Part shown: one piece after another, positions 7,338 through 15,015 of the stretch
Layout of the letters: each line of letters begins with the position of its first letter
How positions within the stretch are numbered: the stretch's first letter is position 1
Assembly (NCBI GenBank): GCA_017984835.1
Contig: JAGNYR010000018.1
Coordinates: forward strand, 1-33,472
Origin: Flavobacterium sp.
GTDB lineage: Bacteria; Bacteroidota; Bacteroidia; Flavobacteriales; Flavobacteriaceae
Length of the DNA: 33,472 bases
Direction: 5' to 3'
Made by a program: the position numbers and the translations under genes
The notes under the pieces: generated by a model
Databases searched by the model: none
Told to the model about the DNA's origin: nothing
The model's input: the letters and a program-made list of their open reading frames with translations, nothing else

Positions 7338-8765
7338 ATGAACAAAACTGCTCAATCGGTTTGGGAAAATTGTCTATTGTTTATAAAAGACAACATTCAC
7401 GAACAAGCTTATAAAACTTGGTTTGAACCAATTAAGTCTGTTGAACTAACTGATAATGCATTGTATATTCAAGTTCCTAGTAAATTTTTCTACGAATGGT
7501 TAGAAGAACATTATGTGAAATTACTTAAAGTTGCTCTTACCAAAGAACTTGGGAAAAGTGCAAAGTTACTGTATAAAATCAAAATGGAAAACACTTATGG
7601 CAACAAACAACCTTTTACGGAGCAATTGCCAAGTGCACATCGTAGTCCCATCAAATCACAAGAAGTAGATGCGCCTTTCAAAAATTTAAATCCTGAATTA
7701 AAAAATCCTTTTGTAATTCCGGGTATTAGAAATTTAAAAATTGAATCGCAACTTAATCCCAACTATAGTTTTGAAAATTTCCTAGAAGGAGATTCTAACC
7801 GTTTGGCACGTTCAGCTGGTATGGCTGTTGCGAACAAACCCGGAGGAACTTCGTTCAACCCCCTATTGATATTTGGTGGTGTTGGTTTAGGTAAAACACA
7901 CTTAGCACATGCTATTGGAGTTGAAATAAAAGATAAATACCCAGAAAAAACCGTATTGTATATTTCTGCCGAGGTATTTACCCAACAATATATTGATTCG
8001 GTTAGAAAAAACAACCGAAATGATTTCATTCACTTTTATCAATTAATCGATGTATTGATTATTGATGATGTGCAATTCTTTTCTGGAAAAACAGGTACAC
8101 AAGATGTATTCTTCCATATTTTCAATTATCTACACCAAAATGGCAAGCAGGTTATTTTGACATCTGACAAAGCGCCTGTAGACATGCAAGATATTGAACA
8201 ACGTTTGTTGTCTCGTTTCAAATGGGGACTTTCTGCCGAGCTACACCAACCAGATTACGAAACAAGAGTATCTATTTTGAATAATATTCTGTACCGTGAT
8301 GGTGTTGAAATGCCAAACGAAATCATTGAATATGTTGCTCAAAACATCAAATCAAATGTTCGTGAACTAGAAGGTGCTATCATTTCTTTGATTGCCCAAT
8401 CTTCTTTCAATAAAAAAGAAGTTACCTTGGAACTAGCAAAAGGAATCGTTGAGAAATTTGTAAAAAATGTAAAACGAGAAATTTCTATCGATTATATTCA
8501 GAAAGTTGTTTCCGAATATTTTCAATTGGATTTGGATACTTTACAATCAAAGACTAGAAAACGCCATGTGGTTCAAGCTAGACAATTAGCTATGTTTTTT
8601 GCGAAAAAATTCACAAAAGCATCTTTAGCTAATATTGGATTACAAATTGGAGATAGAGACCACGCTACTGTATTGCATGCTTGTAAAACCGTTGACAATT
8701 TAGTGTCTACCGACAAGCAATTCAAAAAGTTTGTAGAAGACATTCACAAAAAGTTGTCTTTATAA
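7338..8765 (+). CDS. dnaA: Chromosomal replication initiator protein DnaA
   Basis: AAA+ protein that binds DnaA boxes and melts the chromosomal origin. All four domains are visible. Domain I (about 1-85) starts with SVWENCLLFIKDNI and binds helicase or regulators. A short variable linker (about 86-135) follows. Domain III has Walker A GGVGLGKT (180-187), Walker B LIIDD (240-244), sensor 1 near VILTSDK and the arginine-finger region around QRLLSRFKWG. Domain IV carries the DNA-recognition signature DRDHATVLHAC (439-449). The length of 475 is typical. Start ATG at 7338. It is probably cotranscribed with the phosphatase gene 39 bp downstream. dnaN is not adjacent, unlike the classical dnaA-dnaN arrangement. 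Confidence 0.98.
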   Translation: MNKTAQSVWENCLLFIKDNIHEQAYKTWFEPIKSVELTDNALYIQVPSKFFYEWLEEHYVKLLKVALTKELGKSAKLLYKIKMENTYGNKQPFTEQLPSAHRSPIKSQEVDAPFKNLNPELKNPFVIPGIRNLKIESQLNPNYSFENFLEGDSNRLARSAGMAVANKPGGTSFNPLLIFGGVGLGKTHLAHAIGVEIKDKYPEKTVLYISAEVFTQQYIDSVRKNNRNDFIHFYQLIDVLIIDDVQFFSGKTGTQDVFFHIFNYLHQNGKQVILTSDKAPVDMQDIEQRLLSRFKWGLSAELHQPDYETRVSILNNILYRDGVEMPNEIIEYVAQNIKSNVRELEGAIISLIAQSSFNKKEVTLELAKGIVEKFVKNVKREISIDYIQKVVSEYFQLDLDTLQSKTRKRHVVQARQLAMFFAKKFTKASLANIGLQIGDRDHATVLHACKTVDNLVSTDKQFKKFVEDIHKKLSL

Positions 8766-8804
8766 TCGGTCGTTTGCTTTCAACTACATTCTAACTACTT
8801 TCCT

Positions 8805-9275
8805 ATGTCTATAAAAATCGTAATGGTTTGCCTAGGAAACATCTGTCGCTCTCCCTTAGCTGAGGGAATTCTTGCATCCAAATTACCCGAAAATCAGTTC
8901 GTTGTAGAATCAGCTGGCACAGGTAATTGGCACGTAGGAAGCGCGCCTGACAAAAGATCGGTTTCCATTGCAAATAAGTATGGAATTGATATTTCAAAAC
9001 AACGCGCAGCTCATTTTACCCCGGATTTATTTGAAAAGTACGATTATATTTTTGTCATGGACCGTTCCAATTTTAATAATGTTGTGAATTTGTCCTCGAA
9101 TAGCAAACACCACGAAAAGGTTTTTTATATTTTAGACTCACTCTATCCTGATCAAAAAGTCGAAGTTCCAGACCCTTATTACGATGATTTAACAGCTTTT
9201 GATGCCGTTTTTCAAATGCTTGACCAAAGTTGTAGTATTTTAGCAAAAAAATTAATAGCGAAACATAGTAGATGA
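8805..9275 (+). CDS. Low-molecular-weight protein tyrosine phosphatase
   Basis: Cytosolic phosphatase of the LMW-PTP family acting on phosphotyrosine proteins or small phosphate esters. The P-loop is CLGNICRS (9-16): nucleophile Cys9 and Arg15 of the CX5R motif, followed by PLAEG. The general acid is Asp123 in the VPDPYYDD loop. The length of 156 is normal for the single-domain family. Start ATG at 8805. It lies 39 bp after dnaA and overlaps the next gene by 4 bp (ATGA), so it is translationally coupled to the methyltransferase. No tyrosine kinase is nearby, so the substrate remains open. Confidence 0.94.
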   Translation: MSIKIVMVCLGNICRSPLAEGILASKLPENQFVVESAGTGNWHVGSAPDKRSVSIANKYGIDISKQRAAHFTPDLFEKYDYIFVMDRSNFNNVVNLSSNSKHHEKVFYILDSLYPDQKVEVPDPYYDDLTAFDAVFQMLDQSCSILAKKLIAKHSR

Positions 9276-9991
9276 AAGCAGTAAAAGGAAAACTTTACCT
9301 AATCCCCATAACGCTTGGCGAATGCAATCCGTTGGATGTATTGCCGCAAACAATTCAACGAGCCATTGATCAAATGGACCATTACATCGTTGAAAATGAG
9401 AAAACTGCCCGACGTTTCATAAAAAGCATTCATCCAGAAAAGCCACAATCTTCGTTGCAATTAAGCACTTTGAATAAACACACGAGTGAGTCAGATCATT
9501 CAAACATGATTCAACCTTGCCTAAATGGCATCAACATGGGATTGATGAGTGAAGCAGGATGCCCTGGCGTAGCCGATCCTGGTGCTGCTATTGTAAAATT
9601 AGCGCATGAAAAAGGGATTCAAGTTGTTCCGTTGGTAGGACCTTCTTCCATTTTATTAGCCATGATGGCCTCTGGAATGAACGGACAAAGTTTTGCTTTC
9701 AACGGTTATTTACCCATTGACAAGAATGACAAAAAAGTAGCCCTTAAAAACTTCGAAAGATTGTCTTTTGAAAAAAACCAATCGCAGCTTTTCATTGAAA
9801 CACCTTATAGAAACAATAAATTCATTGAAGATTTATTACAAACATTACAGCCCAACACCCACTTATGTATAGCGGCAGACATTACACTTGACACCGAATA
9901 CATTAAAACGATGCGAGTATCTGAATGGAAAAGAGAAAAAATAGATTTACAAAACCGTCCTGCAATCTACATTATTCACAAAATGCAGTAA
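9272..9991 (+). CDS. Tetrapyrrole-methylase-family SAM methyltransferase (RsmI-related)
   Basis: Predicted SAM-dependent methyltransferase of the tetrapyrrole methylase fold, which includes RsmI, the 16S rRNA C1402 2'-O-methyltransferase. Seen: N-terminal strand GKLYLIPITLG (6-16), the segment GLMSEAGCPGVADPGA (90-105) equivalent to the family motif with SDAG.P...DPG, VVPLVGPSSILLAMMASG (118-135), and FNGYLPI (about 144-150). It lacks the usual RsmI N-terminal stretch and has a Leu/Ser/His-rich insert around 55-85. It could be RsmI itself or the second RsmI-like paralogue that I recall from Bacteroidota; I cannot tell which. The length is 239. It overlaps the phosphatase gene by 4 bp, and its stop is 3 bp from the next convergent gene. 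Confidence 0.85.
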   Translation: MKAVKGKLYLIPITLGECNPLDVLPQTIQRAIDQMDHYIVENEKTARRFIKSIHPEKPQSSLQLSTLNKHTSESDHSNMIQPCLNGINMGLMSEAGCPGVADPGAAIVKLAHEKGIQVVPLVGPSSILLAMMASGMNGQSFAFNGYLPIDKNDKKVALKNFERLSFEKNQSQLFIETPYRNNKFIEDLLQTLQPNTHLCIAADITLDTEYIKTMRVSEWKREKIDLQNRPAIYIIHKMQ

Positions 9992-9994
9992 GTA

Positions 9995-10627
9995 CTAATC
10001 TACTGTAGCGAATCTATCCGCCTTGAGATTGTGCGTTTCATAACCAGAAAATACACGTAAATAGTGTTGCACAGAAGATCCATACTTGTCTCTGCACTTG
10101 TATTTTCCTCGTGAATACAAGAATTTTCTAACAGAACCAGCTCCCCCAAGATGTGCGGCAGCTAATATACCTGATTCGGTTACCAATATCCCATTGATTA
10201 CTTGTCCGTCGAATTTTTTGATGGTTTTTCGCAAAGCCCATTTGTGCTTTTTGAGTAAGGCAACAAATGCTTTTTCTTGGAGTTCCGGAGATTTTAAGAA
10301 CAATTTTCTATCGGTAATACCAATAGATTTTAGTGCGTCTTTCCCAAATTGGTACTTACCTAAATAACCCAATGAGTTGATTTTATGATATTTACCTTGA
10401 GATTCTTTTTTCCCTACGGCTTCTTTAAAACCAATAAAACGCTTTCCTATATAAGGAATCGAACTGTTTAAATAATCTGAGGGTTGATTGGAAGGAAACT
10501 GATAAAACGTAGTTGTGTTTGTATAAGCATCCTGAAAAAGGAAGTGTGAATTTTTTGACTTAAAGGATGAACTAACGAAGCCAACGATCAAAATGATTGT
10601 TATATAAAAAGACCATTTTTTTAACAT
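9995..10627 (-). CDS. Exported lysozyme/transglycosylase-like protein
   Basis: A protein of 210 residues with an N-terminal hydrophobic signal (KKWSFYITIILIVGFVSSSF, 3-22), so it is exported or membrane anchored. The central segment GKKESQGKYHKINSLGYLGKY (about 72-92) has the layout of the lytic-transglycosylase/lysozyme active site: Glu75 followed by Ser, a short loop and a Y.G.YQFG strand. A later segment, GILVTESGILAAAHLGGAGS, resembles the helix that completes the lysozyme fold. I infer peptidoglycan cleavage, but no characterised family is recognised with certainty, and it could instead be a non-catalytic wall-binding protein. It has its own promoter and lies 154 bp downstream of mltG, next to the dapF cell-wall unit. 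It is convergent with the methyltransferase gene. Confidence 0.72.
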   Translation of the reverse strand: MLKKWSFYITIILIVGFVSSSFKSKNSHFLFQDAYTNTTTFYQFPSNQPSDYLNSSIPYIGKRFIGFKEAVGKKESQGKYHKINSLGYLGKYQFGKDALKSIGITDRKLFLKSPELQEKAFVALLKKHKWALRKTIKKFDGQVINGILVTESGILAAAHLGGAGSVRKFLYSRGKYKCRDKYGSSVQHYLRVFSGYETHNLKADRFATVD

Positions 10628-10671
10628 AAAGTAGATTTCTCAAGCCCTGTCACCATCTTGAATTACTGGCG

Positions 10672-10679
10672 CAAATATA
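10672..10679 (-). promoter_or_regulatory. -7 promoter box of the lysozyme-like gene
   Basis: TATATTTG on the minus strand is an exact TAnnTTTG element, 44 nt upstream of the ATG at 10627. The nearest TTG upstream (10707-10705) is 25 nt away, slightly beyond the usual spacing. I therefore support the -7 box but not a full promoter. Confidence 0.5.
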
Positions 10680-10781
10680 CAATAAAAATTATAAACCTGA
10701 TAATCAATATGTTAAAGATTTCTAAATATCGCTTTAGCCCCCTGAAAACAAAGAGGTTAGAAAATATTTTTGAGACAAGAT

Positions 10782-11825
10782 CTATCGATTTGTACCCGTA
10801 CTATTGATCCACTTTGCGTATTTATTGGCGTTTACTTGATGTTCGGCATAGGTAACAGCAAAATCATGGTATCCAAAACGCTCCACACTTGCACAGAAAT
10901 ACACATAGTTGTGCTTTTCGGGATTTAATACCGCATCGATGGCAGAAATATCTGGCATGGCTATAGGTCCAGGAGGCAACCCTTGATTGAGGTAGGTATT
11001 ATATGGGGAATGAATTAACAAGTCGTTATACAATACTCGTTTAATGACTTGATTAAAGTTATTGTCTCTTAATTTTAAAGAATAAATAACCGTTGGATCC
11101 GCTTGTAAGGGCATAGGCAAAGCTAATCTGTTTAGATAACAACCCGCTACTCTGGGTCTCTCGTCTGGTTTAACCGTTTCTTTATGTACAATTGAAGCCA
11201 GCGTAATCACTTGCTCTGGTGTCATGTTCAGCTTATTTGCCTTGGCTAAACGATCAGGATTCCAAAACTTTTTATATTCTTCAATCATTTTATCACGGAA
11301 AGCTTCAGCAGATACATTCCAATAAAATTCGTAAGAATTCGGAATAAACATGGCAAACACATTCTCTTTTGTAAAATTATTTTGTGCTAAAAAAACAGAA
11401 TCTCTAAAAACAGTAAGTAATTTGGTCGTGTCTGGTTCCAATTGCGAACTCAATCGCACACATAAATCTTCCAGTCGTTCTTGGTTGTTGAAAGCAATTT
11501 TAACAGGTACATTACGACGTAAAGAAGCCACAATTTTGTAATTACCCATTCCTTGAGTGAGTAAAAACCGCCCTGGTTTTACGTTGTCGTCATAGGAGCG
11601 TAGACTGGCCATCATTTCAAATCCACTCATCCCTTTCAAATAGGGAGTCATTATTTTTTTGACATCTTCAAAATTAGAACCCGTAGGTATGGTCACATAA
11701 AACTCTTCTTTGGGTAAAGTCGTGTTTGAAATAAAGAAATGAAACCATACGGTAAACAGCATGAATGCGAATGTGGAACCTAACGCTCCAAAAATTATTT
11801 TATTTTTTTTTGATAAAACAATCAT
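10782..11825 (-). CDS. mltG: Endolytic transglycosylase MltG (YceG-like)
   Basis: Inner-membrane enzyme that cuts nascent peptidoglycan glycan strands and is thought to set their length. Seen: a short cytoplasmic N-terminus, one TM anchor at about 9-32, a LysM-like subdomain with the VTIPTGSNFEDV segment (44-55), then the YceG catalytic domain. The catalytic region has ASIVHKET (210-217), where Glu216 of the conserved KET triplet is the expected catalytic acid, then ERPRVAGCYLNRL, LQADPTVIYSL and GLPPGPIAMP. The length of 347 is normal. It is last in the tight unit dapF-GNAT-mltG (3 bp after the acetyltransferase gene). Linking a meso-DAP producer to a glycan-cutting enzyme makes cell-wall sense. 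The start ATG at 11825 gives a typical N-terminal anchor. Confidence 0.96.
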   Translation of the reverse strand: MIVLSKKNKIIFGALGSTFAFMLFTVWFHFFISNTTLPKEEFYVTIPTGSNFEDVKKIMTPYLKGMSGFEMMASLRSYDDNVKPGRFLLTQGMGNYKIVASLRRNVPVKIAFNNQERLEDLCVRLSSQLEPDTTKLLTVFRDSVFLAQNNFTKENVFAMFIPNSYEFYWNVSAEAFRDKMIEEYKKFWNPDRLAKANKLNMTPEQVITLASIVHKETVKPDERPRVAGCYLNRLALPMPLQADPTVIYSLKLRDNNFNQVIKRVLYNDLLIHSPYNTYLNQGLPPGPIAMPDISAIDAVLNPEKHNYVYFCASVERFGYHDFAVTYAEHQVNANKYAKWINSTGTNR

Positions 11826-11828
11826 ATC

Positions 11829-12362
11829 TTACTTTTGAAAATTAATTAATTGATACAGGGCTTCGTCTTGGAATACATTTTTTTGCAACATCCAATCTTT
11901 TTTGACACCTACTAATTGAAACCCAAAAGTAGTAAAAAGCTTGCAACTAGCTTCATTTGACATCCCAATATTTGCATACAATTGATGCAATTGCAAATGA
12001 ACAAAACTATAATTTATCACCAATTGAAGTGCTTCACTTCCATATCCTTTGTTGCGATGTTGACCTTGCTGAATTACAATCCCCACTCCTGCTCTATGGT
12101 TGACTGGATCAAAATCAAACAAATCGATCAATCCGATGGTGCTATTGGTATCGTTTTCACAAATAGCGAGACGTAATTGCTTGGCTTCATAAATATCCTG
12201 ATGCGCATTTTCTAAATATTGACGGATCAAAAACTTACTATAGGGCGTTTGTGTATTGCTCACATGCCAAATCGTTTCATCATTTTCAATTACGTAAATG
12301 AAGTCCAAATCTTCGGGTTCTAAGGCACGTAAACTGATGTGCGCTCCTTTTAGTGTGATCAT
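11829..12362 (-). CDS. GNAT acetyltransferase, RimL/SpeG-like
   Basis: Predicted acetyl-CoA N-acetyltransferase of the RimJ/RimL-like GNAT group. Seen: N-terminal strand ISLRALEPEDLDFIY (9-23), typical of the group, a central strand with HRAGVGIVI, the acetyl-CoA loop QHRNKGYGSEAL (101-112), and the C-terminal NEASCKLFTTFGFQLVG segment. The length of 177 is normal. RimL enzymes acetylate ribosomal protein N-termini and SpeG acetylates polyamines; the sequence does not decide the substrate. It is the middle gene of the dapF-GNAT-mltG unit with gaps of 5 and 3 bp, so it is surely cotranscribed. The context alone does not show a cell-wall role. Confidence 0.88.
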   Translation of the reverse strand: MITLKGAHISLRALEPEDLDFIYVIENDETIWHVSNTQTPYSKFLIRQYLENAHQDIYEAKQLRLAICENDTNSTIGLIDLFDFDPVNHRAGVGIVIQQGQHRNKGYGSEALQLVINYSFVHLQLHQLYANIGMSNEASCKLFTTFGFQLVGVKKDWMLQKNVFQDEALYQLINFQK

Positions 12363-12367
12363 TGCAA

Positions 12368-13156
12368 TTAAAAATTAACTTGTCCTTCAAAAACGAATTC
12401 GGCCGGACCTTCCAAAAACACCTTTTCATATACCGTTTCGTTCAATTCAAAAGAAACTACAAGTTGTCCGCCTTGCACATCAATGCTGATTTTATTTTCT
12501 TTGGTTTTATAAATTGAGTGCATTGCAATTGCTACGGCAGTAGCGCCTGTTCCGCATGAAAGTGTTTCATCTTCAACGCCTCTTTCATAGGTTCTAATTG
12601 CAAAATGATTTTCAGAAATTTGCGAAACAAAATTAACATTACTTCCTGCTTCACCATACAATTCAGAATATCGGATGGCTTTCCCGTTTTGTTTTACATC
12701 CATTTCTTGCAAATCATTTACAAGGGTAACATGATGAGGAGAACCCGTATTCAAAAAAACATACGCGTCGTGAATGAGCACTTCATCCACATCTTTCATT
12801 TGTAAAGCAACATTATTATCATCTAAAATAGTGGCGTGATGCAAACCATCGACAGCCGTAAAGGTGGTATTCTGATCAATAATGGAAAGTTGTTTTGCAA
12901 AAGCTACAATACACCTACCTCCATTACCACACATCGAACTTTCCTTCCCGTCTGAATTGTAATACACCATTTTAAAATCAACTTGGTCATCGTTTTCAAG
13001 CAAAATCAGTCCGTCGGCACCAATGCCAAATCGACGGTCACAAAGCTTGTTTATCAATGCTGTATCGTTTTTAGGAAATGAAACCTCGCGGTTATCAATC
13101 ATGATAAAATCATTTCCGGTACCTTGGTATTTGTAAAATTTCACTTTTGGTTGCAT
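12368..13156 (-). CDS. dapF: Diaminopimelate epimerase
   Basis: Interconverts LL- and meso-diaminopimelate without cofactor in the lysine and peptidoglycan precursor pathway. The enzyme uses two cysteines as acid and base, both visible: Cys76 in SSMCGNGGRC (73-82) and Cys201 in ETLSCGTGAT (197-206). The N-terminal KYQGTGNDF (9-17), FGIGADGL (43-50) and GSNVNF segments also match. The length of 262 is normal. Start ATG at 13154-13156. It is the first gene of a minus-strand unit with an acetyltransferase and mltG. Upstream, between it and divergent degP, lies a Flavobacterium-type intergenic repeat (13178-13250). Confidence 0.97.
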   Translation of the reverse strand: MQPKVKFYKYQGTGNDFIMIDNREVSFPKNDTALINKLCDRRFGIGADGLILLENDDQVDFKMVYYNSDGKESSMCGNGGRCIVAFAKQLSIIDQNTTFTAVDGLHHATILDDNNVALQMKDVDEVLIHDAYVFLNTGSPHHVTLVNDLQEMDVKQNGKAIRYSELYGEAGSNVNFVSQISENHFAIRTYERGVEDETLSCGTGATAVAIAMHSIYKTKENKISIDVQGGQLVVSFELNETVYEKVFLEGPAEFVFEGQVNF

Positions 13157-13177
13157 TTGGTATTATGGTTGATTTAA

Positions 13178-13250
13178 TTAGCCCTGATAGAGCCGATATC
13201 CTCCTGTATTCTGACAAGAAAAAGGAGATAAAGGCGAAAGCAGGAAGATG
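13178..13250. repeat. Intergenic repeat element (AGCCCTGATAGAGCC...AAGCAGGA type)
   Basis: A non-coding segment between divergent dapF and degP has the layout of a repeat I recall from Flavobacterium genomes. It opens with TTAGCCCTGATAGAGCCGAT, has a variable centre, and closes with GGCGAAAGCAGGA. The centre forms an imperfect stem: GCCGATATCCTCCT (13193-13206) against AGGAGATAAAGGC (13224-13236), with one bulge. A second small hairpin, TTTGCTT (13274-13280) / AAGCAAA (13289-13295), follows. Only one copy is in the window, so the repeat nature rests on memory of the family. Confidence 0.5.
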
Positions 13251-13305
13251 GTTTATTGAAAAAGCGCCGACCTTTTGCTTCAAACAAAAAGCAAAGTTAC
13301 AAATA

Positions 13306-13342
13306 TTAACGATACGTTAAAGTCTGTTAAACGAGCGTTAAA
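13306..13342. promoter_or_regulatory. Array of GTTAA half-sites upstream of degP (candidate operator)
   Basis: A perfect palindrome TTAACG-ATA-CGTTAA (13306-13320) is followed by further copies of its right half. GTTAAA occurs at 13316-13321, 13326-13331 and 13337-13342, so the starts are 10 and 11 bp apart and lie on one face of the helix. The array ends 5 bp before the degP -33 element. This is the arrangement of a dimeric or tandem-binding transcription factor site. The factor is unknown. Confidence 0.5.
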
Positions 13343-13347
13343 GCAAA

Positions 13348-13376
13348 TTTGTGAAAATAATATTTTATTATTTTTG
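13348..13376 (+). promoter_or_regulatory. Promoter of the degP/htrA gene
   Basis: TTTG at 13348-13351 (-33), 17-nt spacer, and TATTTTTG at 13369-13376 (exact TAnnTTTG -7). A start site near 13383 would give a leader of about 70 nt before the start codon. The half-site array at 13306-13342 abuts the -33 element. Confidence 0.65.
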
Positions 13377-13453
13377 ATGTTAGTAAAGTAATTATTAATG
13401 TAGAAACGGGAAAGCTCGATACACAAGGGTTTGGCGTTTCTAGAAATTGAAAA

Positions 13454-14845
13454 ATGTTTATGAAAAATGTATCTAATTTATTTTTGGTTTCTTTATTAAG
13501 CGGTGCCACCACCTTGGGTGGTTACAAATTATTTGTTGAGCAAGATACCAACCGAGATTCGATTGTAACCCAATCCTCAAATTTGGGGAGAAGCGTGGGT
13601 TTATCGAGTGAAGCGGTTGATTTTGTGGAGGCTGCAGACAAGGCGGTACATACTGTGGTACACGTAAAAAATGTCTCTGTACGAACTGTTTACAATCCGA
13701 TTATGGAGTTTTTTTATGGATCTAGAGGCGGACAACAACAAGAGCAAGTGGGAACTGGAAGTGGTGTCATTATTTCGGAAGACGGTTATATCGTGACCAA
13801 TAATCACGTGATTAAAGACGCGAGTGAACTTGAGGTGACCTTAAACAGCAAAAAGATTTATAAGGCAAAATTGATTGGAACCGACAGCAAAATGGACATT
13901 GCCTTGTTGAAGATTGATACCGATGAAAAATTACCCTTTTCAACTTTTGCCGACTCTGATAATGTGCGTGTGGGCGAATGGGTATTGGCCGTTGGAAATC
14001 CGTATAATTTAACCTCAACGGTAACTGCCGGAATCGTATCAGCAAAAGCAAGAAATTTAGACACAAAAGGCATTCAGTCCTTCATCCAAACAGATGCCGC
14101 AGTAAATCCGGGGAATTCAGGAGGTGCGCTTGTCAATACCAGAGGAGAACTGATTGGGATCAACACCATGATTTCATCACCAACCGGAAGCTATGCCGGG
14201 TATTCATTTGCCGTTCCGTCGAATATTACAAGAAAAATAATTGAAGACATCATGGAATTTGGCAATGTTCAACGGGGTATTTTGGGTGTTGAAATCACGG
14301 AATTAAACGGATCCGTTTCAAAAGAGTTGGGTGTAAAACAAACCGAAGGTGTTTATGTAAAGAAAGTCAATAAAAATTCGGGGGCCGAAAAAGCGGGCAT
14401 TACCAAAGGAGATGTCATTGTGAAACTAGACAATACTTCGGTTGGTAGTTTTTCTGAGCTTTCTGGATACATCAACACCAAACGACCTAATGACAAAGTA
14501 AACGTAACCTTGATAAGAAATGGAACGACTAAAATAATTCCGGTTGTATTGGTAAAAAACGACCTCATTAAAACAGAATTGAAAGGGATCGAAATTGAAA
14601 ATTTGGAAGCGCAAGACAAGAAAAAATTCAGAATTGACTATGGCGTAAAAATCAGCGATGTGGTCAATGAGCGATTACTACCTTATAAAGAAGAATTGGT
14701 TGGAAGTATTATTTTGAATGTAGATAACGAAGCAGCTACCGATGTAGAAACGGTTTCAAGATTACTCAATAACAAAGATGAAAACCAAGGAATCAGTCTT
14801 CGCATCATCACCAAATCGGGGCAAGTAACACGAATCATCATCTAA
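13454..14845 (+). CDS. degP: Do-family (DegP/HtrA) periplasmic serine protease
   Basis: Envelope protease/chaperone that degrades or holds misfolded periplasmic and outer-membrane proteins. Seen: an N-terminal hydrophobic signal or anchor (about 7-27); a trypsin-like domain with the catalytic triad His118 (TNNHVIK), Asp148 (KMDIALLKID) and Ser222 (NPGNSGGAL); then two PDZ regions at about 270-365 and 390-463 that bind substrate C-termini. The Gln-rich stretch GGQQQEQ (93-98 region) lies where the LA loop is found. The length of 463 is normal. ATG codons at 13454 and 13460 are both possible; the second (MKNVSNLFLV) gives the more usual N-terminus. It is monocistronic, with a clear promoter, an upstream half-site array suggesting stress control, and a strong terminator at 14873-14903. 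Confidence 0.94.
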   Translation: MFMKNVSNLFLVSLLSGATTLGGYKLFVEQDTNRDSIVTQSSNLGRSVGLSSEAVDFVEAADKAVHTVVHVKNVSVRTVYNPIMEFFYGSRGGQQQEQVGTGSGVIISEDGYIVTNNHVIKDASELEVTLNSKKIYKAKLIGTDSKMDIALLKIDTDEKLPFSTFADSDNVRVGEWVLAVGNPYNLTSTVTAGIVSAKARNLDTKGIQSFIQTDAAVNPGNSGGALVNTRGELIGINTMISSPTGSYAGYSFAVPSNITRKIIEDIMEFGNVQRGILGVEITELNGSVSKELGVKQTEGVYVKKVNKNSGAEKAGITKGDVIVKLDNTSVGSFSELSGYINTKRPNDKVNVTLIRNGTTKIIPVVLVKNDLIKTELKGIEIENLEAQDKKKFRIDYGVKISDVVNERLLPYKEELVGSIILNVDNEAATDVETVSRLLNNKDENQGISLRIITKSGQVTRIII

Positions 14846-14872
14846 TTAAATAACATCAATTATTAATTCAAG

Positions 14873-14903
14873 GCCACATCTGATTTAGATGTGGCTTTTT
14901 TTT
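14873..14903 (+). terminator. Intrinsic terminator of degP
   Basis: Perfect 8-bp stem GCCACATC (14873-14880) / GATGTGGC (14888-14895) with a 7-nt loop, followed by eight T residues. It lies 27 bp after the degP stop. Confidence 0.88.
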
Positions 14904-14967
14904 GAACTATTTTCAAAATAAACCAATAAAAAACCAAAAATAATTTTACGAAAACGATATAGTTGCT

Positions 14968-14975
14968 TATTTTTG
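14968..14975 (+). promoter_or_regulatory. -7 promoter box of the GAPDH gene
   Basis: TATTTTTG is an exact TAnnTTTG element 40 nt upstream of the ATG at 15016. No canonical TTG is found at the -33 distance; TTTTAC at 14944-14949 is the nearest candidate. The degP terminator ends 64 bp before it, so GAPDH has its own transcript. Confidence 0.5.
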
Positions 14976-15015
14976 CACCAAATTTCTAAAAACACACACT
15001 AACTACAAACTCAAA

